The notes: generated by a model not told the origin, from the letters alone. A DNA stretch of 64,000 nt from Brevundimonas diminuta 3F5N (GCF_900163625.1 NZ_FUIE01000045.1:1-64000); one strand, 5' to 3'. Shown: positions 29,031 to 38,091, counted from the first letter of the stretch. Numbers and translations: made by a program.

Positions 29031-29852
29031 CTATTGGCCTCGAGCCGGGCGCCAGCCTTGGGGTGTTTCCACCCAGACATCGTCGGCGTTTGCCGATGAC
29101 TGCGTCTGGGGCGCATATCCCTGCTGAGGGGAGTCGATCTGAACCGGCGATATGCGTGGGTAGACCGCCAGGGGCGCCGGTTGCGAAGCGGGTGCGCTCG
29201 TGGCGAAGGTCCGAGTTGGAATCGGAACGACAGGGCGTTGAGCGGCAGGCTCGTAGGAGGCGCGAGGCGCAAGATTGGGGGGAGGGAGCAGGTCGACAGG
29301 CGCGGATGCAACGGCCTGGGGCATGCTTGCGCAGGCCTGTTGGTGAACGACTTGTCGTTTCGACCGGGTGACCCGGGATCCGGTGTAGGTGATGACGTCC
29401 TGCGCGGAAAACAGATCCGGCGACGGACGGTAGCCGGCTGAAGGATTGACCCCCTGGATGTAGAGGTCGACGCCGGGTTGGACGAAGGTGAACTCTTGGC
29501 CTGGGCTATAGACCGTCGACATGGAGCCCGAGCCGCGTCCGCCATTGTAGCTGGAGGACCAGTTCGTCGTGCTTGAACTGGGCGAAATCCAATTGCTCGT
29601 CGTGGTGCGATTGTCTGAATCGACGATTCTGAAGTGGCTGAAGCAAGCCGCTGCAGCAGCTTCTGCGGCCTGCAGGAGGGCGTAGTCCGCCGCCACGGTC
29701 TTGTCGGTGAAATGGTTTGCGCGTGACTTGATGCGGAAGGTATCAGCGCTCATTCGTTCAGCGGCGACCCCGCCTGAAAAACCCATCTCGCCGTAGGCCG
29801 TCGCGCACCCAGACAGGGCGAGTGCGGAAATCGCTGAAATTAGGATACGCAT
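29031..29852 (-). CDS. Lipoprotein of the CC0125/CC1285 type
   Basis: A 273-residue outer-envelope lipoprotein of unknown role. The signal peptide ends in the lipobox LSGC, giving lipidated Cys16. The following part (MSADTFRIKSRANHF, then LLQAAEAAAAACF and FRIVDSD) has the pattern of a small family known mainly from Caulobacter and relatives. The middle is Ser/Gly-rich (residues 88-115) and the C-terminal third is Pro/Ala/Gln-rich and probably unstructured, ending VWVETPQGWRPARGQ. The last gene part comes within 33 bases of the convergent integrase. Confidence 0.75.
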   Translation of the reverse strand: MRILISAISALALSGCATAYGEMGFSGGVAAERMSADTFRIKSRANHFTDKTVAADYALLQAAEAAAAACFSHFRIVDSDNRTTTSNWISPSSSTTNWSSSYNGGRGSGSMSTVYSPGQEFTFVQPGVDLYIQGVNPSAGYRPSPDLFSAQDVITYTGSRVTRSKRQVVHQQACASMPQAVASAPVDLLPPPNLAPRASYEPAAQRPVVPIPTRTFATSAPASQPAPLAVYPRISPVQIDSPQQGYAPQTQSSANADDVWVETPQGWRPARGQ

Positions 29853-29890
29853 CTTGGCTCCCTCCGAGTGACTTTGCAGTCTTCGTAAGC

Positions 29891-29948
29891 TGGACCGTTA
29901 AAGGACGCTCTAAGCGGTACAGTTAACGGACTGGTCCATTCAGCGGTG
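29891..29948. promoter_or_regulatory. Interrupted inverted repeat before the lipoprotein and MFS genes
   Basis: TGGACCGTTAA at 29891-29901 is matched by TTAACGG at 29933-29939 and TGGTCCA at 29942-29948. The repeat lies in the 240-base divergent gap between the lipoprotein gene and the MFS gene and could be an operator or a stem-loop. Nothing else is visible in the gap. Confidence 0.35.
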
Positions 29949-30092
29949 AGAAGAGCGGAAGCCTGAGGCGCGTCGGCGGAGTGTCCGCTTTCGTAGCCGG
30001 CAGGCAGCATCAGTTTGGGTTGTGAAGCCCAATGAGAGATATTGATGCTCTTGGGGTTTGGCCTGGCGTCAGGCTTCTAGCGGAGCGCTGTC

Positions 30093-31589
30093 ATGTCCAT
30101 TCGCGGCCCCTGCGACGCTGGTCAGGTTCAGAGCGCCCTTGCGCCCGTCCAAACTCTTAGCGCCGCACGCAAGCGTTGGGTTCTGATCGCCACGGTTCTG
30201 GGCTCCAGCCTGACCTTCATCGACGGCTCGGCGCTGGGCGTGGCCCTACCGACCATCCAGCACGATCTGGGAGCGGGTCCGGCCGCCGCACAGTGGATCT
30301 CCAACGCCTATCTGCTGATGCTCGGCGCGCTGGTGCTCATCGGTGGCGCGGCGGGCGACAGGTTCGGACGCCGTCGGGTTTTTCTGATCGGCGTGAGCAT
30401 TTTCGCCCTCGCCTCGATTGCCTGCGGTCTGGCGCCGACCGTCGAGATCCTGATCGGCGGTCGAGCCTTGCAGGGCATCGGGGCGGCGTTGCTGACGCCT
30501 GGCGCTCTGGCTCTCATCGGTTCGGCCTTCCCGCCGGAGGAGCGCGGCAAGGCTTTCGGAACCTGGGCGGGGGCCGGAGCGCTTTTTGGGATGGTCGGGC
30601 CGCTTGTCGGCGGCTGGCTGTCAGACCATGCAGGCTGGCGCTTCATCTTCTGGATCAATGTTCCGCTGGCGGCCCTGACGATGGCGGTCGGCGTGCGGGC
30701 CCTGCTCGAGAGCAGGGATGGCGACGCGCGCGGGCTCGACGGGCTGGGGGGGCTTCTGGCCATGACCGGCCTCGCCGCCCTGACGTGGAGCCTGATCTCC
30801 GCGCCGGATCGGGGCTGGGACGATCCAGCCGTCGTCATCGGGCTGATCTGCGGCGGCGGGGCCCTGGCCGCCTTCCTGCGGGCCGAGGCCCGCGAACGCT
30901 ATCCCATGATGCCGCTCGCCCTGTTCCGCTCGCCGGTCTTCAGCGGCATGAACCTGCTGACCCTGTTGCTCTATTTTGCGCTGGGCGGGGCGATGTTCTT
31001 CCTGCCCTTCGACCTGATCCGGGTCCAGGGCTTCAGCGCCACGATGGCGGGGGCGGCCATGTTGCCCTTTGCGGTGATCATGGGGCTGTTCTCGGGACTG
31101 GCGGGACGCCTCGCCGACCGGTTCGGGGCGCGGTTGTCGCTGGCTGTCGGGCCTGGCCTCGCGGGGATCGGCCTGGGCCTGCTCGCCCTGCCCGGGCCAG
31201 GTGCGGGCTATGTGGATGGACCTCTGGCGGGAATGACCGTGCTGGCGATCGGCATGACCCTCGCGGTCGGGCCGCTGACCGCGGCGGTGATGGGGGCGGT
31301 CGAGCCGGCGCGCGCCGGGGTGGCCTCTGGCGTGAACAACGCCATGGCGCGCATAGCGGGCCTGCTGGCCGTCGCCTTGCTGGGCGCGCTGATGTCATCG
31401 GTCTTCGTCGACCGCGTGGGCGGCACCGACGCCCGGATATTGCTCGGAGAGGTGATGGCGGGCGGAACGTCACCTTCAGGCGCCGTCGAAGCCTTCCACG
31501 CGTCTTTCCGCGTCGTGATGCTAACCTGTTCAGCTTGCGCGGTAGCGGCCGGAATAGTCGGAGGCCTGACCGGGCCGAAGCGGCGCTAG
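30093..31589 (+). CDS. MFS drug/solute exporter of the DHA2 (EmrB/QacA) type
   Basis: A 498-residue proton-driven exporter with fourteen predicted membrane helices, as in the DHA2 group. The N-terminus has TVLGSSLTFIDGSALGVALP (motif D1-like) and motif A GGAAGDRFGRRRVF. Motif C follows as LLTPGALALIGSAFPPEERGKAF with GPLVGGWLSDHAGWRFIFW. A substrate cannot be assigned. It is a single-gene unit ended by the terminator at 31732. Confidence 0.9.
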   Translation: MSIRGPCDAGQVQSALAPVQTLSAARKRWVLIATVLGSSLTFIDGSALGVALPTIQHDLGAGPAAAQWISNAYLLMLGALVLIGGAAGDRFGRRRVFLIGVSIFALASIACGLAPTVEILIGGRALQGIGAALLTPGALALIGSAFPPEERGKAFGTWAGAGALFGMVGPLVGGWLSDHAGWRFIFWINVPLAALTMAVGVRALLESRDGDARGLDGLGGLLAMTGLAALTWSLISAPDRGWDDPAVVIGLICGGGALAAFLRAEARERYPMMPLALFRSPVFSGMNLLTLLLYFALGGAMFFLPFDLIRVQGFSATMAGAAMLPFAVIMGLFSGLAGRLADRFGARLSLAVGPGLAGIGLGLLALPGPGAGYVDGPLAGMTVLAIGMTLAVGPLTAAVMGAVEPARAGVASGVNNAMARIAGLLAVALLGALMSSVFVDRVGGTDARILLGEVMAGGTSPSGAVEAFHASFRVVMLTCSACAVAAGIVGGLTGPKRR

Positions 31590-31731
31590 TCGAGGCTGGG
31601 GGGCAGGCGAGGTCAAGTCCTGTGCGCTGCAATAGATAGCGGTCTATCCAAACGCCATCTGGGCAGGTCTTCGGTTTGATGCCGGCGAATATTCCTGCCT
31701 GCGTTAGGGATGGGCGCCTTCCAAACCGTCT

Positions 31732-31774
31732 CTCCACTGACCGCCTGAAGGCGGTGTTTTCAGTGGAGTTTTTT
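31732..31774 (+). terminator. Strong two-tier intrinsic terminator
   Basis: Outer arms CTCCACTGA and TCAGTGGAG pair perfectly, an inner CCGCC-TGAA-GGCGG hairpin sits inside, and six T follow. It ends transcription from the MFS side. It lies within the open frame that continues upstream of the recombinase-like gene, and so argues that this gene starts at GTG 31775 or later. Confidence 0.85.
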
Positions 31775-33670
31775 GTGCCTCGTTCAAACCTTGTAGGTCC
31801 CTCGCCAGTTGGCGCGTCGGTTCAGAGAAAAAGGGGCCGCCCGGCGCTGCCCATCGTCACCCATCCCGTCAGCCTGTGGGAGGTTCATGAAGAGCCACGG
31901 GATTTTCACGCCGCGCTGGATCTGCAGATCCGTCGACATGGCGAAAACTCTCATCGTCTGCACCGGGCGATCATGGCCGCCGGCGGATTGACGGACCGGA
32001 CCACCTTGGCGGCCTGGCGGCGCGGTTTGAAGGTCCCGCAGACGCCCGCGAGCCTGAAGGTCCTCGACATCATCGAGCATCGCTATCGGCTGGAAGTCGG
32101 CTATCTGCGGTCGCGGCTGCAACGGCGGCGCGCGCTCTCAGGTCTGGTTCCGCCGGAGGTGCGACATGCGGAATCGCGTCGTCTGGCCTGGCACCTCCCA
32201 GACGACTTCGATGAGAGGTCAGCGGAGGAACAGGAGGAAATCCTGGCCTGGGTGCGTTCGACCATCCTGTCCGGCGGCACCGCCTATCATCGCTATCATT
32301 CGACCGTGTCGAAGCATCGGTTCGCGCTTCGCTTTGATGGAAGCGGGCCTGCCGAACTGGCGGCCCCCGCGCCTTTGAAGGCTGAGATGAACGCCCTTCT
32401 GCGTTTCAAGTCGGCGACGCTCACGGATATCGGCTACCAGCGCTCAGGCGTCTGGGGCGCGGAGACTGCGGCCCAGCGGGAGGAGCATTTGGCTCTGCTG
32501 TTCGGCGCCCTGGCCGCCCCGCCTGACGACGAGGTCAGCGGGTTGGGCGTGCCCCGGGAGGACCTGACCTTCGGGCTGCTCGTCCTGCCGGCAGTTTGGG
32601 ACTGGTATGTGCAGTGGCGCGAGCGGCGCCGGGGCTTCTTCACCGGCTGGGAGAGCGAGATGCTTCTGCTGGGCGCGGCCTTCTCGCGCGGCCAGACGGG
32701 GTGGCTGAGGCAGAGCCCGTGGCTGGCGGAGCGGCTTCGTCCCGTTCAGGGCATCGTCGCGCAGGAGGAAATCGATCGGATCCGTGAGGATTGGGACAGC
32801 GCCTGCGAGCAGGTCCATCGCCATGCCCTGGCCAGGTCCAAGGAGATCGAGCGGGTCGCACGGGTTCACCGGGATCCGTTCGAGCCCATCCTGCCCATTC
32901 TCGAAGCGGCGAGCCCAGTCGGCGAGTATCGCAAGATCACGGAGGAAATCCTGCGCCGCATGCCGGAAGAGAGGCGCTATCCCCGGGCCGCCGCCGAGGC
33001 GGTCCGGTCCTTCCTTATGTTAAGGCTGGGTCTGCACCTCGGCGTCCGGCAGAAGAACCTGCGGCAACTCCAACTGCGTCCGCGGGGGAGCCCGCCGACG
33101 CCCGAGAGGGAACTGGAGGTCCGGCGGTGCGGCGAACTGCGCTGGAGCGAGAGGGAAGGCGGCTGGGAGGTCTTCATTCCCTGCGTGGCCTTCAAGAACT
33201 CCGGCTCGGCCTACTTTTCCAAACGCCCGTTCCGGCTTCTGTTGCCGGACCTCGGCGGATTGTATCGCTGGATCGACGCCTATGTGGGACGCCATCGACC
33301 GGCCTTGCTGAACGGCTCGCGCGATCCAGGCGCCTTCTTCGTCAAGACCGTGAAGACCTCGAGCCGCGACGCCGCCTACAACCAGCACACCTTTTACAGC
33401 GCCTGGCGTCAGGTGATCCAGCGGTACGGGATCTACAACCCCTACACGGGGAGGGGGGCGATCCCGGGCCTGCTTCCCCACGGGCCGCACAATGTGAGGG
33501 ACGTCCTGGCGACCCACGTGCTGAAGCTGACCGGGTCCTACGAGCAGGCCAGCTACGCCATCCAGGACACGCCGGCCACGGTCGCCGACCACTACGGTCG
33601 CTTTCTCCCGCAGGACAAGGCGGCGCTGGCGGCCCAGGTCCTGAACCGGGTCTGGGAGGCGGCCGCATGA
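31775..33670 (+). CDS. Large tyrosine-recombinase-like protein
   Basis: About 631 residues from GTG 31775, which is preceded by GGAG inside the terminator's 3' arm; a later start is possible. Residues 55-110 look like a DNA-binding helical region (RLHRAIMAAGGLTDRTTLAAW). The C-terminal 220 residues carry recombinase landmarks: Arg425 in LGVRQKNLRQLQL, His572 and Arg575 in PHNVRDVLATHVL, and Tyr607 in VADHYGRF. The middle (150-400) is not recognised. The His/Trp position before the tyrosine reads Gln (YAIQDTP). It may be an element-specific recombinase or a transposition accessory; activity is unproven. It ends 50 bases before dinB. Confidence 0.7.
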   Translation: MPRSNLVGPSPVGASVQRKRGRPALPIVTHPVSLWEVHEEPRDFHAALDLQIRRHGENSHRLHRAIMAAGGLTDRTTLAAWRRGLKVPQTPASLKVLDIIEHRYRLEVGYLRSRLQRRRALSGLVPPEVRHAESRRLAWHLPDDFDERSAEEQEEILAWVRSTILSGGTAYHRYHSTVSKHRFALRFDGSGPAELAAPAPLKAEMNALLRFKSATLTDIGYQRSGVWGAETAAQREEHLALLFGALAAPPDDEVSGLGVPREDLTFGLLVLPAVWDWYVQWRERRRGFFTGWESEMLLLGAAFSRGQTGWLRQSPWLAERLRPVQGIVAQEEIDRIREDWDSACEQVHRHALARSKEIERVARVHRDPFEPILPILEAASPVGEYRKITEEILRRMPEERRYPRAAAEAVRSFLMLRLGLHLGVRQKNLRQLQLRPRGSPPTPERELEVRRCGELRWSEREGGWEVFIPCVAFKNSGSAYFSKRPFRLLLPDLGGLYRWIDAYVGRHRPALLNGSRDPGAFFVKTVKTSSRDAAYNQHTFYSAWRQVIQRYGIYNPYTGRGAIPGLLPHGPHNVRDVLATHVLKLTGSYEQASYAIQDTPATVADHYGRFLPQDKAALAAQVLNRVWEAAA

Positions 33671-33682
33671 CAAAGTAGACGT

Positions 33683-33697
33683 GTTTCTATTTTGTTC
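33683..33697. promoter_or_regulatory. Candidate LexA box before dinB
   Basis: GTTTCTATTTTGTTC matches the alphaproteobacterial LexA site GTTC-N7-GTTC with one mismatch in the first half-site. It stands 23 bases before the dinB ATG, in an AT-rich gap. Confidence 0.6.
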
Positions 33698-33719
33698 TCT
33701 TTTTGCTAGGCGTGGGTCC

Positions 33720-34799
33720 ATGGACATCGCCGCGCCGCGCAAGATCATCCATGTGGATATGGACGCCTTCTTCGCCTCGGTGGAGCAGAGGGATGATCCC
33801 GCCCTGCGCGGCCGCCCCGTCGCCGTAGGCCACGCCGCTTCGCGCGGCGTGGTCGCCGCGGCCAGCTATGAGGCGCGGAGGTTCGGCGTGCGGTCGGCCA
33901 TGCCCTCGAGCACCGCCTTGCGGAAGTGCCCGGAACTGATCTTTACGCCGCCCCGGTTCGAGGTCTATCGCGCCGTCTCGGCGCAGATCCACGCCATCTT
34001 CGCCGACTATACGAACCTGATCGAACCCCTGTCCCTCGACGAAGCCTATCTCGACGTGACCGCCAATATCCGGGGTCTGCCGACGGCCTCGGCGATGGCG
34101 GAGGAGATACGCGCGCGCATCCTCGAGGCGACGGGTCTGACGGCGTCGGCCGGAGTTTCCTACAACAAGTTCCTGGCCAAGCTGGCCTCGGACCAGCGCA
34201 AGCCGAACGGCCAGTTTGTCCTGCCGCCGGGACGAGGAGAGGCCTTTGTCCAGGACCTGCCGGTCAAGCGCTTTCATGGCGTCGGCCCGGTGACGGCGGA
34301 GAAGATGAATCGCCTGGGCATCGAGATCGGCGCTGACCTGAAGCGTCAGTCCCTGGCCTTCCTGCAGCATCACTTCGGCAAGTCCGGCGCCTGGTACCAT
34401 GGCGTGGCGCGGGGAGAGGATCATCGCCCGGTCAATCCAGATCGCGAGCGCAAGTCTAGCGGTTCAGAGACCACCTTTGCCCAGGATCTCGTCGAGCCGG
34501 AGGCGATCGAGGCCGGGGTCGAGGAAATGGCCGACGAGGTCTGGGCCTGGTGCGAGAAGGCCGGCTCGCTGGGCCGGACCGTGACGGTGAAGGTCAAATG
34601 GGCGGACTTCCAGCAATCGACCCGCAGCCGGTCCTTCAATGAGCCGGTCGCCTCGAAGGTCCGCCTCCGGGAGGTCAGCCGCCTGTTGGTGCGTTCGCTC
34701 TATCCGCCGACCAGGGGAGTGCGTCTGGTCGGGGTCACAATCTCCAATCTCGAGAAGGCGACGGCTCAGCCCACCGTCGGCGAACTGGGCCTGTCATGA
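33720..34799 (+). CDS. dinB: DNA polymerase IV (Y family)
   Basis: Translesion polymerase of 359 residues, normal for DinB. The catalytic carboxylates are in IHVDMDAFFASVEQRD and SLDEAYLDVT. The steric and fingers region has AASYEARRFGVRSAM. A helix-hairpin-helix lies near residues 180-215 (RFHGVGPVTAEKMNRLGI), and the little-finger domain follows. The start is ATG 33720, after the LexA-like box. The C-terminus lacks an obvious clamp-binding peptide of the QLSLF kind (it ends ELGLS). Confidence 0.95.
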   Translation: MDIAAPRKIIHVDMDAFFASVEQRDDPALRGRPVAVGHAASRGVVAAASYEARRFGVRSAMPSSTALRKCPELIFTPPRFEVYRAVSAQIHAIFADYTNLIEPLSLDEAYLDVTANIRGLPTASAMAEEIRARILEATGLTASAGVSYNKFLAKLASDQRKPNGQFVLPPGRGEAFVQDLPVKRFHGVGPVTAEKMNRLGIEIGADLKRQSLAFLQHHFGKSGAWYHGVARGEDHRPVNPDRERKSSGSETTFAQDLVEPEAIEAGVEEMADEVWAWCEKAGSLGRTVTVKVKWADFQQSTRSRSFNEPVASKVRLREVSRLLVRSLYPPTRGVRLVGVTISNLEKATAQPTVGELGLS

Positions 34800-35001
34800 C
34801 GGCGGTTCAGACCAACCTTTGCGGTTATGCATGGCGCTGGCGGCTGCAGAGCGAGGTTCTGCCCCTGCTTCTTCGGCGTTTTCCCCTTTCTAGGCGGTCT
34901 ATCGCAAGCGCCGCCCACCCCTTAGGTCCTCGCTTGTCGTCGCAAGCGTGTGGCGAAGAGGGCGAGGTCTCTTCGCTAGATCTTCTCATCTCGGCCCGGT
35001 C

Positions 35002-36270
35002 ATGAAATCCATCAAGCGATCCGAACTGTATGCGCGCGTCTGGTCGACGCCGATGAACCGCTTGGCGCTCGAACTCGGCGTCTCCGCGACCCGATTGGTC
35101 GATGACTGCCGGCGCAACTCTGTTCCGACGCCGCGCGCCGGGTATTGGTCCAAGCTGGCGCATGGCGCAGCAGCGACAACCCCCGCCTTACCTGAGGGGG
35201 AGGACGTCGATATCGCCCTCGAAGGCCCGCGGCCGAGGACCGCCGTCGTCAAGCCGCCGAAGCCCCTCAAGCCTGAGCGTTTGCCCGTTTCGAACTGGAA
35301 GGAGGCGTCGCCGAGCACACCGGAGTCTGAACCCGTTCCGGCTGCTGAGCCTGTCTTGAAGGCTCCATCGGCCGACGCTCACCGGAAGACCATCAAGACC
35401 ATCACGAGTCTGCTGTCGGAGCGCGGTGAGGGCCTGCGACAGGTTTCGGGCGCTGGCCGCTTCAGGGTGACGGCGAGCGCCGCATTAATCGGTCGAGCGG
35501 AGACCATCCTCAGCCAACTGGTTCATGGCGTGGAGGGGATCGGAGGAAAGGTGGTCGAAGGCGAACGGGGATTTTGTCTTTCGCTCGACCATGAGGTTCT
35601 AGGCTTTGAGCTTGTCGAGCAGACTGATCGGTTCGCTTATCGCCTGACCGAGGCGGACTTGGCGAAGAAGGCGGCCTGGCATGTTCGGGTCGCCGCCGCC
35701 CGACGTACGGGCGGGTGGGTGTCATCCTATGACGCGCCCAAGTTTCCCGACTGGGACCATCGGCCCAACGGCAAGATGTCTCTGAAGCTCGACGATGCGG
35801 CGGGCTATCTCGGCGTCCGCAAGACCTTCTCCGACCGCAAGTCCCAGCGGGTCGAAGATCTGCTCCCCCTGATCGTCGAGACGCTCCAGGCCTATGTGGC
35901 GGCGGTGGCGGATCGCAAGGCCGAACAGGAGCGGCGACGGATCGAGGCGGAGGAAGCCGAGCAGGTGAGGCGCAAGGCGCAGAAGCGGGCCGAACTCGAG
36001 GCTAAACGGTTCGAGTTTCTTGACCGCCAATTGGCGCGGATTGAGAAGGCCGACCGCATCGACGCCTTTTTGCGAAGTCTGCCTGATGACATGGAAGACG
36101 ACTCCGTGCGTCGTTTTCGGGATTGGGCTTCCGTGCAGAGCGAGCAGTTGCGGCAGGCCGTCGGTCCAGAAGCCCTGGCTCGAAAAATCGCAGCCACGGA
36201 CCTGATGAACGACGAAGCCGTCATCTCATCCTGGATCGATGTGGAAACCGGGCAGTACGGGCAAGTTTGA
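35002..36270 (+). CDS. Hypothetical protein with N-terminal HTH-like region
   Basis: A 422-residue cytoplasmic protein of unknown function. Residues 4-60 read SIKRSELYARVWSTPMNRLA and LGVSATRLVDDCRRN, then TPRAGYW, a helix-turn-helix-like opening that recurs in hypothetical proteins of mobile regions. Residues 65-120 are a Pro/Glu-rich linker. A coiled coil rich in Arg/Glu/Ala spans about 300-350 (RKAEQERRRIEAEEAEQ). The start is ATG 35002. The 200 bases between dinB and this gene contain no supported gene. Confidence 0.72.
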   Translation: MKSIKRSELYARVWSTPMNRLALELGVSATRLVDDCRRNSVPTPRAGYWSKLAHGAAATTPALPEGEDVDIALEGPRPRTAVVKPPKPLKPERLPVSNWKEASPSTPESEPVPAAEPVLKAPSADAHRKTIKTITSLLSERGEGLRQVSGAGRFRVTASAALIGRAETILSQLVHGVEGIGGKVVEGERGFCLSLDHEVLGFELVEQTDRFAYRLTEADLAKKAAWHVRVAAARRTGGWVSSYDAPKFPDWDHRPNGKMSLKLDDAAGYLGVRKTFSDRKSQRVEDLLPLIVETLQAYVAAVADRKAEQERRRIEAEEAEQVRRKAQKRAELEAKRFEFLDRQLARIEKADRIDAFLRSLPDDMEDDSVRRFRDWASVQSEQLRQAVGPEALARKIAATDLMNDEAVISSWIDVETGQYGQV

Positions 36271-36335
36271 TCCGCGACCGACCGGCTTCAGTTGCGTTTT
36301 GCTCGAGGCAGATGCGGCCAGGGTTCAGACGAGGT

Positions 36336-37664
36336 TCAGAGCGCCTCGAAAGCCGTCTGGAGCCTCTCGATACGGGCGTTGATCGCGCCCATGACCGTCG
36401 TGTGGATGTCGGTGTGGAAGTCAGGCGGCATGGCGGCCAGGGCCGTGTTCGGCGCCGTGGCTGCGCCCGCGAAAATTTCATCGACGGCTTGGCGAATGAT
36501 CGTCGAACCGAGACCTGCGGCCTGGGCGGTTTCCACGAAATGGCGACCGTGGACATCCAGGATTTTGTAGTGGGGCGTGGCCCCTGCCGACATGGCCAGC
36601 TTGTACTGGGCATGGGAGATTTGCTTGGCGTTGAAGGCCTGCTGGACGGTCAGGACATCGTAGAAGGGCGTCAGGACAAAGCGCCCGCCTGGACGCAGGG
36701 CGAGGCTGAAATTCTTGCCGTGGCCGTCGGTCGCGCCGATCAGCCAGAACAGTATTTGGCTCTTCAGGAAGTCGGTTTGGTCGCGCAGCGGATCGTCGGA
36801 GCCTTGCAGGAGTTTTAGGATGTCCACCGCGCCGGGGCCGCCCTGGTTTTGGTATTTCCGACCGGGCGGAATGGACAGGGCCTGGCAGCAGTCTTCCTGC
36901 GGCAGGCGGATCAACTGGTCAGGGCCGCGCCAGAGACGGTCGAAGCGCTCGACAACCAGAACCTTCTTCGCGCCGAAGGTCGCGATCTGGGTGTTCGCCG
37001 TCTTGAGACCGAAGGCCCGGAGAAGTTGGAGGCAATAGTGTTCGTTATCGACGCTGTTGGACATGTCGACGAGGCCGGAGGCCGTCGGGATCTCTCCGAT
37101 CTGCGGCTTGAGGATGTGGGTCGTCGCCGTGGCGCGCAGCGGCCGTTTCCACTGCCCCTCATGGAACAACAGGGCGGTCTTCTCCTGGGCGCCGGCCACC
37201 GAAATGCGGAAGTCGTTGTCCTGGTCCATGCCGAGCGGCGCGCGCGCGAGATTGGCCAGAAGCGCCTCGATATCGGCCTCGCTGATAGGCTCGGCCTCTA
37301 TGGGCGTCATGGCGTCGAGGTCGACGCCCTCGGGGAGGACTTGCAGGGCGCCGACGCAGTCCCTGCCGATCTCGGCCAGCAGGCTGTAGGCGTCGGTTCC
37401 TGCAGCCCCGGTGCGTTCGGCGACCCGTCGGCGGACGTCGGCGTTGTCGGGCAGGAGATTGTCGAACATCGCCGTCACCGTCTCGCCCCTATAGGCGGTC
37501 GGGCGAACGGGCATGGAAAGCGAAATCGGGAAGTGCGGCGGCCAGTCCAGCCAGGCCGGATCATATTGGAAGGTGACGGCGCCGCCGGCTTCCTTATCCA
37601 GTCGCCCGACCCGCCGGTTGTTGATCATGACCGCCAGGGGAGCGTGAGCCTTGCGACGTCCCAT
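36336..37664 (-). CDS. hipA: HipA-family serine/threonine kinase toxin
   Basis: Toxin of a HipBA-type module; HipA kinases phosphorylate glutamate-tRNA ligase or similar targets and cause growth arrest. The 442-residue protein has an N-terminal domain with FPISLSMPVRP and MFDNLLPDNADVR. The phosphate-loop region is RISVAGAQEKTALL, with hinge residues near VVERFDRLW. The catalytic Asp is in IGATDGHGKNFSL and the metal site is YDVLTV. The start overlaps the hipB stop by one base (TAATG), the usual coupling. All core kinase motifs look intact. Confidence 0.92.
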   Translation of the reverse strand: MGRRKAHAPLAVMINNRRVGRLDKEAGGAVTFQYDPAWLDWPPHFPISLSMPVRPTAYRGETVTAMFDNLLPDNADVRRRVAERTGAAGTDAYSLLAEIGRDCVGALQVLPEGVDLDAMTPIEAEPISEADIEALLANLARAPLGMDQDNDFRISVAGAQEKTALLFHEGQWKRPLRATATTHILKPQIGEIPTASGLVDMSNSVDNEHYCLQLLRAFGLKTANTQIATFGAKKVLVVERFDRLWRGPDQLIRLPQEDCCQALSIPPGRKYQNQGGPGAVDILKLLQGSDDPLRDQTDFLKSQILFWLIGATDGHGKNFSLALRPGGRFVLTPFYDVLTVQQAFNAKQISHAQYKLAMSAGATPHYKILDVHGRHFVETAQAAGLGSTIIRQAVDEIFAGAATAPNTALAAMPPDFHTDIHTTVMGAINARIERLQTAFEAL

Positions 37665-37915
37665 TAGAACAGGTCCGCGAGGTCGGCGGCTGAACGGGTC
37701 GATCGCGGCCCGAGGGTCAGTTCCAGGTCGAGGGCGGCCATCAGGGCGCAGATGGCCGCGATCTTGGCGCTCTCATGTCCGGTCTCGATCTTGGAGATCA
37801 TCTCCTGGCGGATGCCCGATAGCTGGGCGAGTTCGGTCTGGCTCAGGCCTTTCTGTTTGCGAAAACGTTGGATCAGGCCGCCGATTTGGCCTGGTGAGCG
37901 GGCGATGGGGTTCAT
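37664..37915 (-). CDS. hipB: HipB-family antitoxin (XRE helix-turn-helix)
   Basis: An 83-residue DNA-binding antitoxin. The helix-turn-helix spans residues 12-65 with FRKQKGLSQTELAQLSGIRQ and MISKIETGHESAKIAAICAL. The C-terminal tail (AADLADLF) may be the part that contacts HipA or is degraded by Lon. It is the first gene of the hipBA operon and most likely represses it through the inverted repeats at 37946-38034. Confidence 0.9.
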   Translation of the reverse strand: MNPIARSPGQIGGLIQRFRKQKGLSQTELAQLSGIRQEMISKIETGHESAKIAAICALMAALDLELTLGPRSTRSAADLADLF

Positions 37916-37945
37916 GGTCGGTCGCCTCTATGTCCGGAGTTGCAT

Positions 37946-38034
37946 AACCTTCTTGTATGCCAAAATGAGCATAAAGTAAAAATATACCGTAAAGCGCATA
38001 AATTCGCTTTATGTTCCTTGCGGCATAGAAGGTT
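37946..38034. promoter_or_regulatory. hipBA promoter and nested operator repeats
   Basis: A strongly AT-rich gap between hipB and the divergent gene at 38092. It holds an inner inverted repeat TAAAGCG/CGCTTTA (37990-37996 and 38005-38011). An outer pair has AACCTTCTTGTATGCC at 37946-37961 facing GGCATAGAAGGTT at 38022-38034. These are the expected kind of sites for HipB autoregulation and may also control the divergent gene. Confidence 0.55.
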
Positions 38035-38091
38035 TCATTCCGAATCGCTGATAAGGTTTGGGATTGCGCGGTTCATTCAAGGACGGAAACC

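Noticed and set aside
31676-31774. N-terminal extension of the recombinase-like protein
   Set aside because: This part contains a perfect intrinsic terminator, and the encoded residues look random.
34796-35005. 69-codon frame overlapping the dinB stop
   Set aside because: Although coupled by ATGA, the product has no protein-like pattern and ends inside the start region of the next gene.
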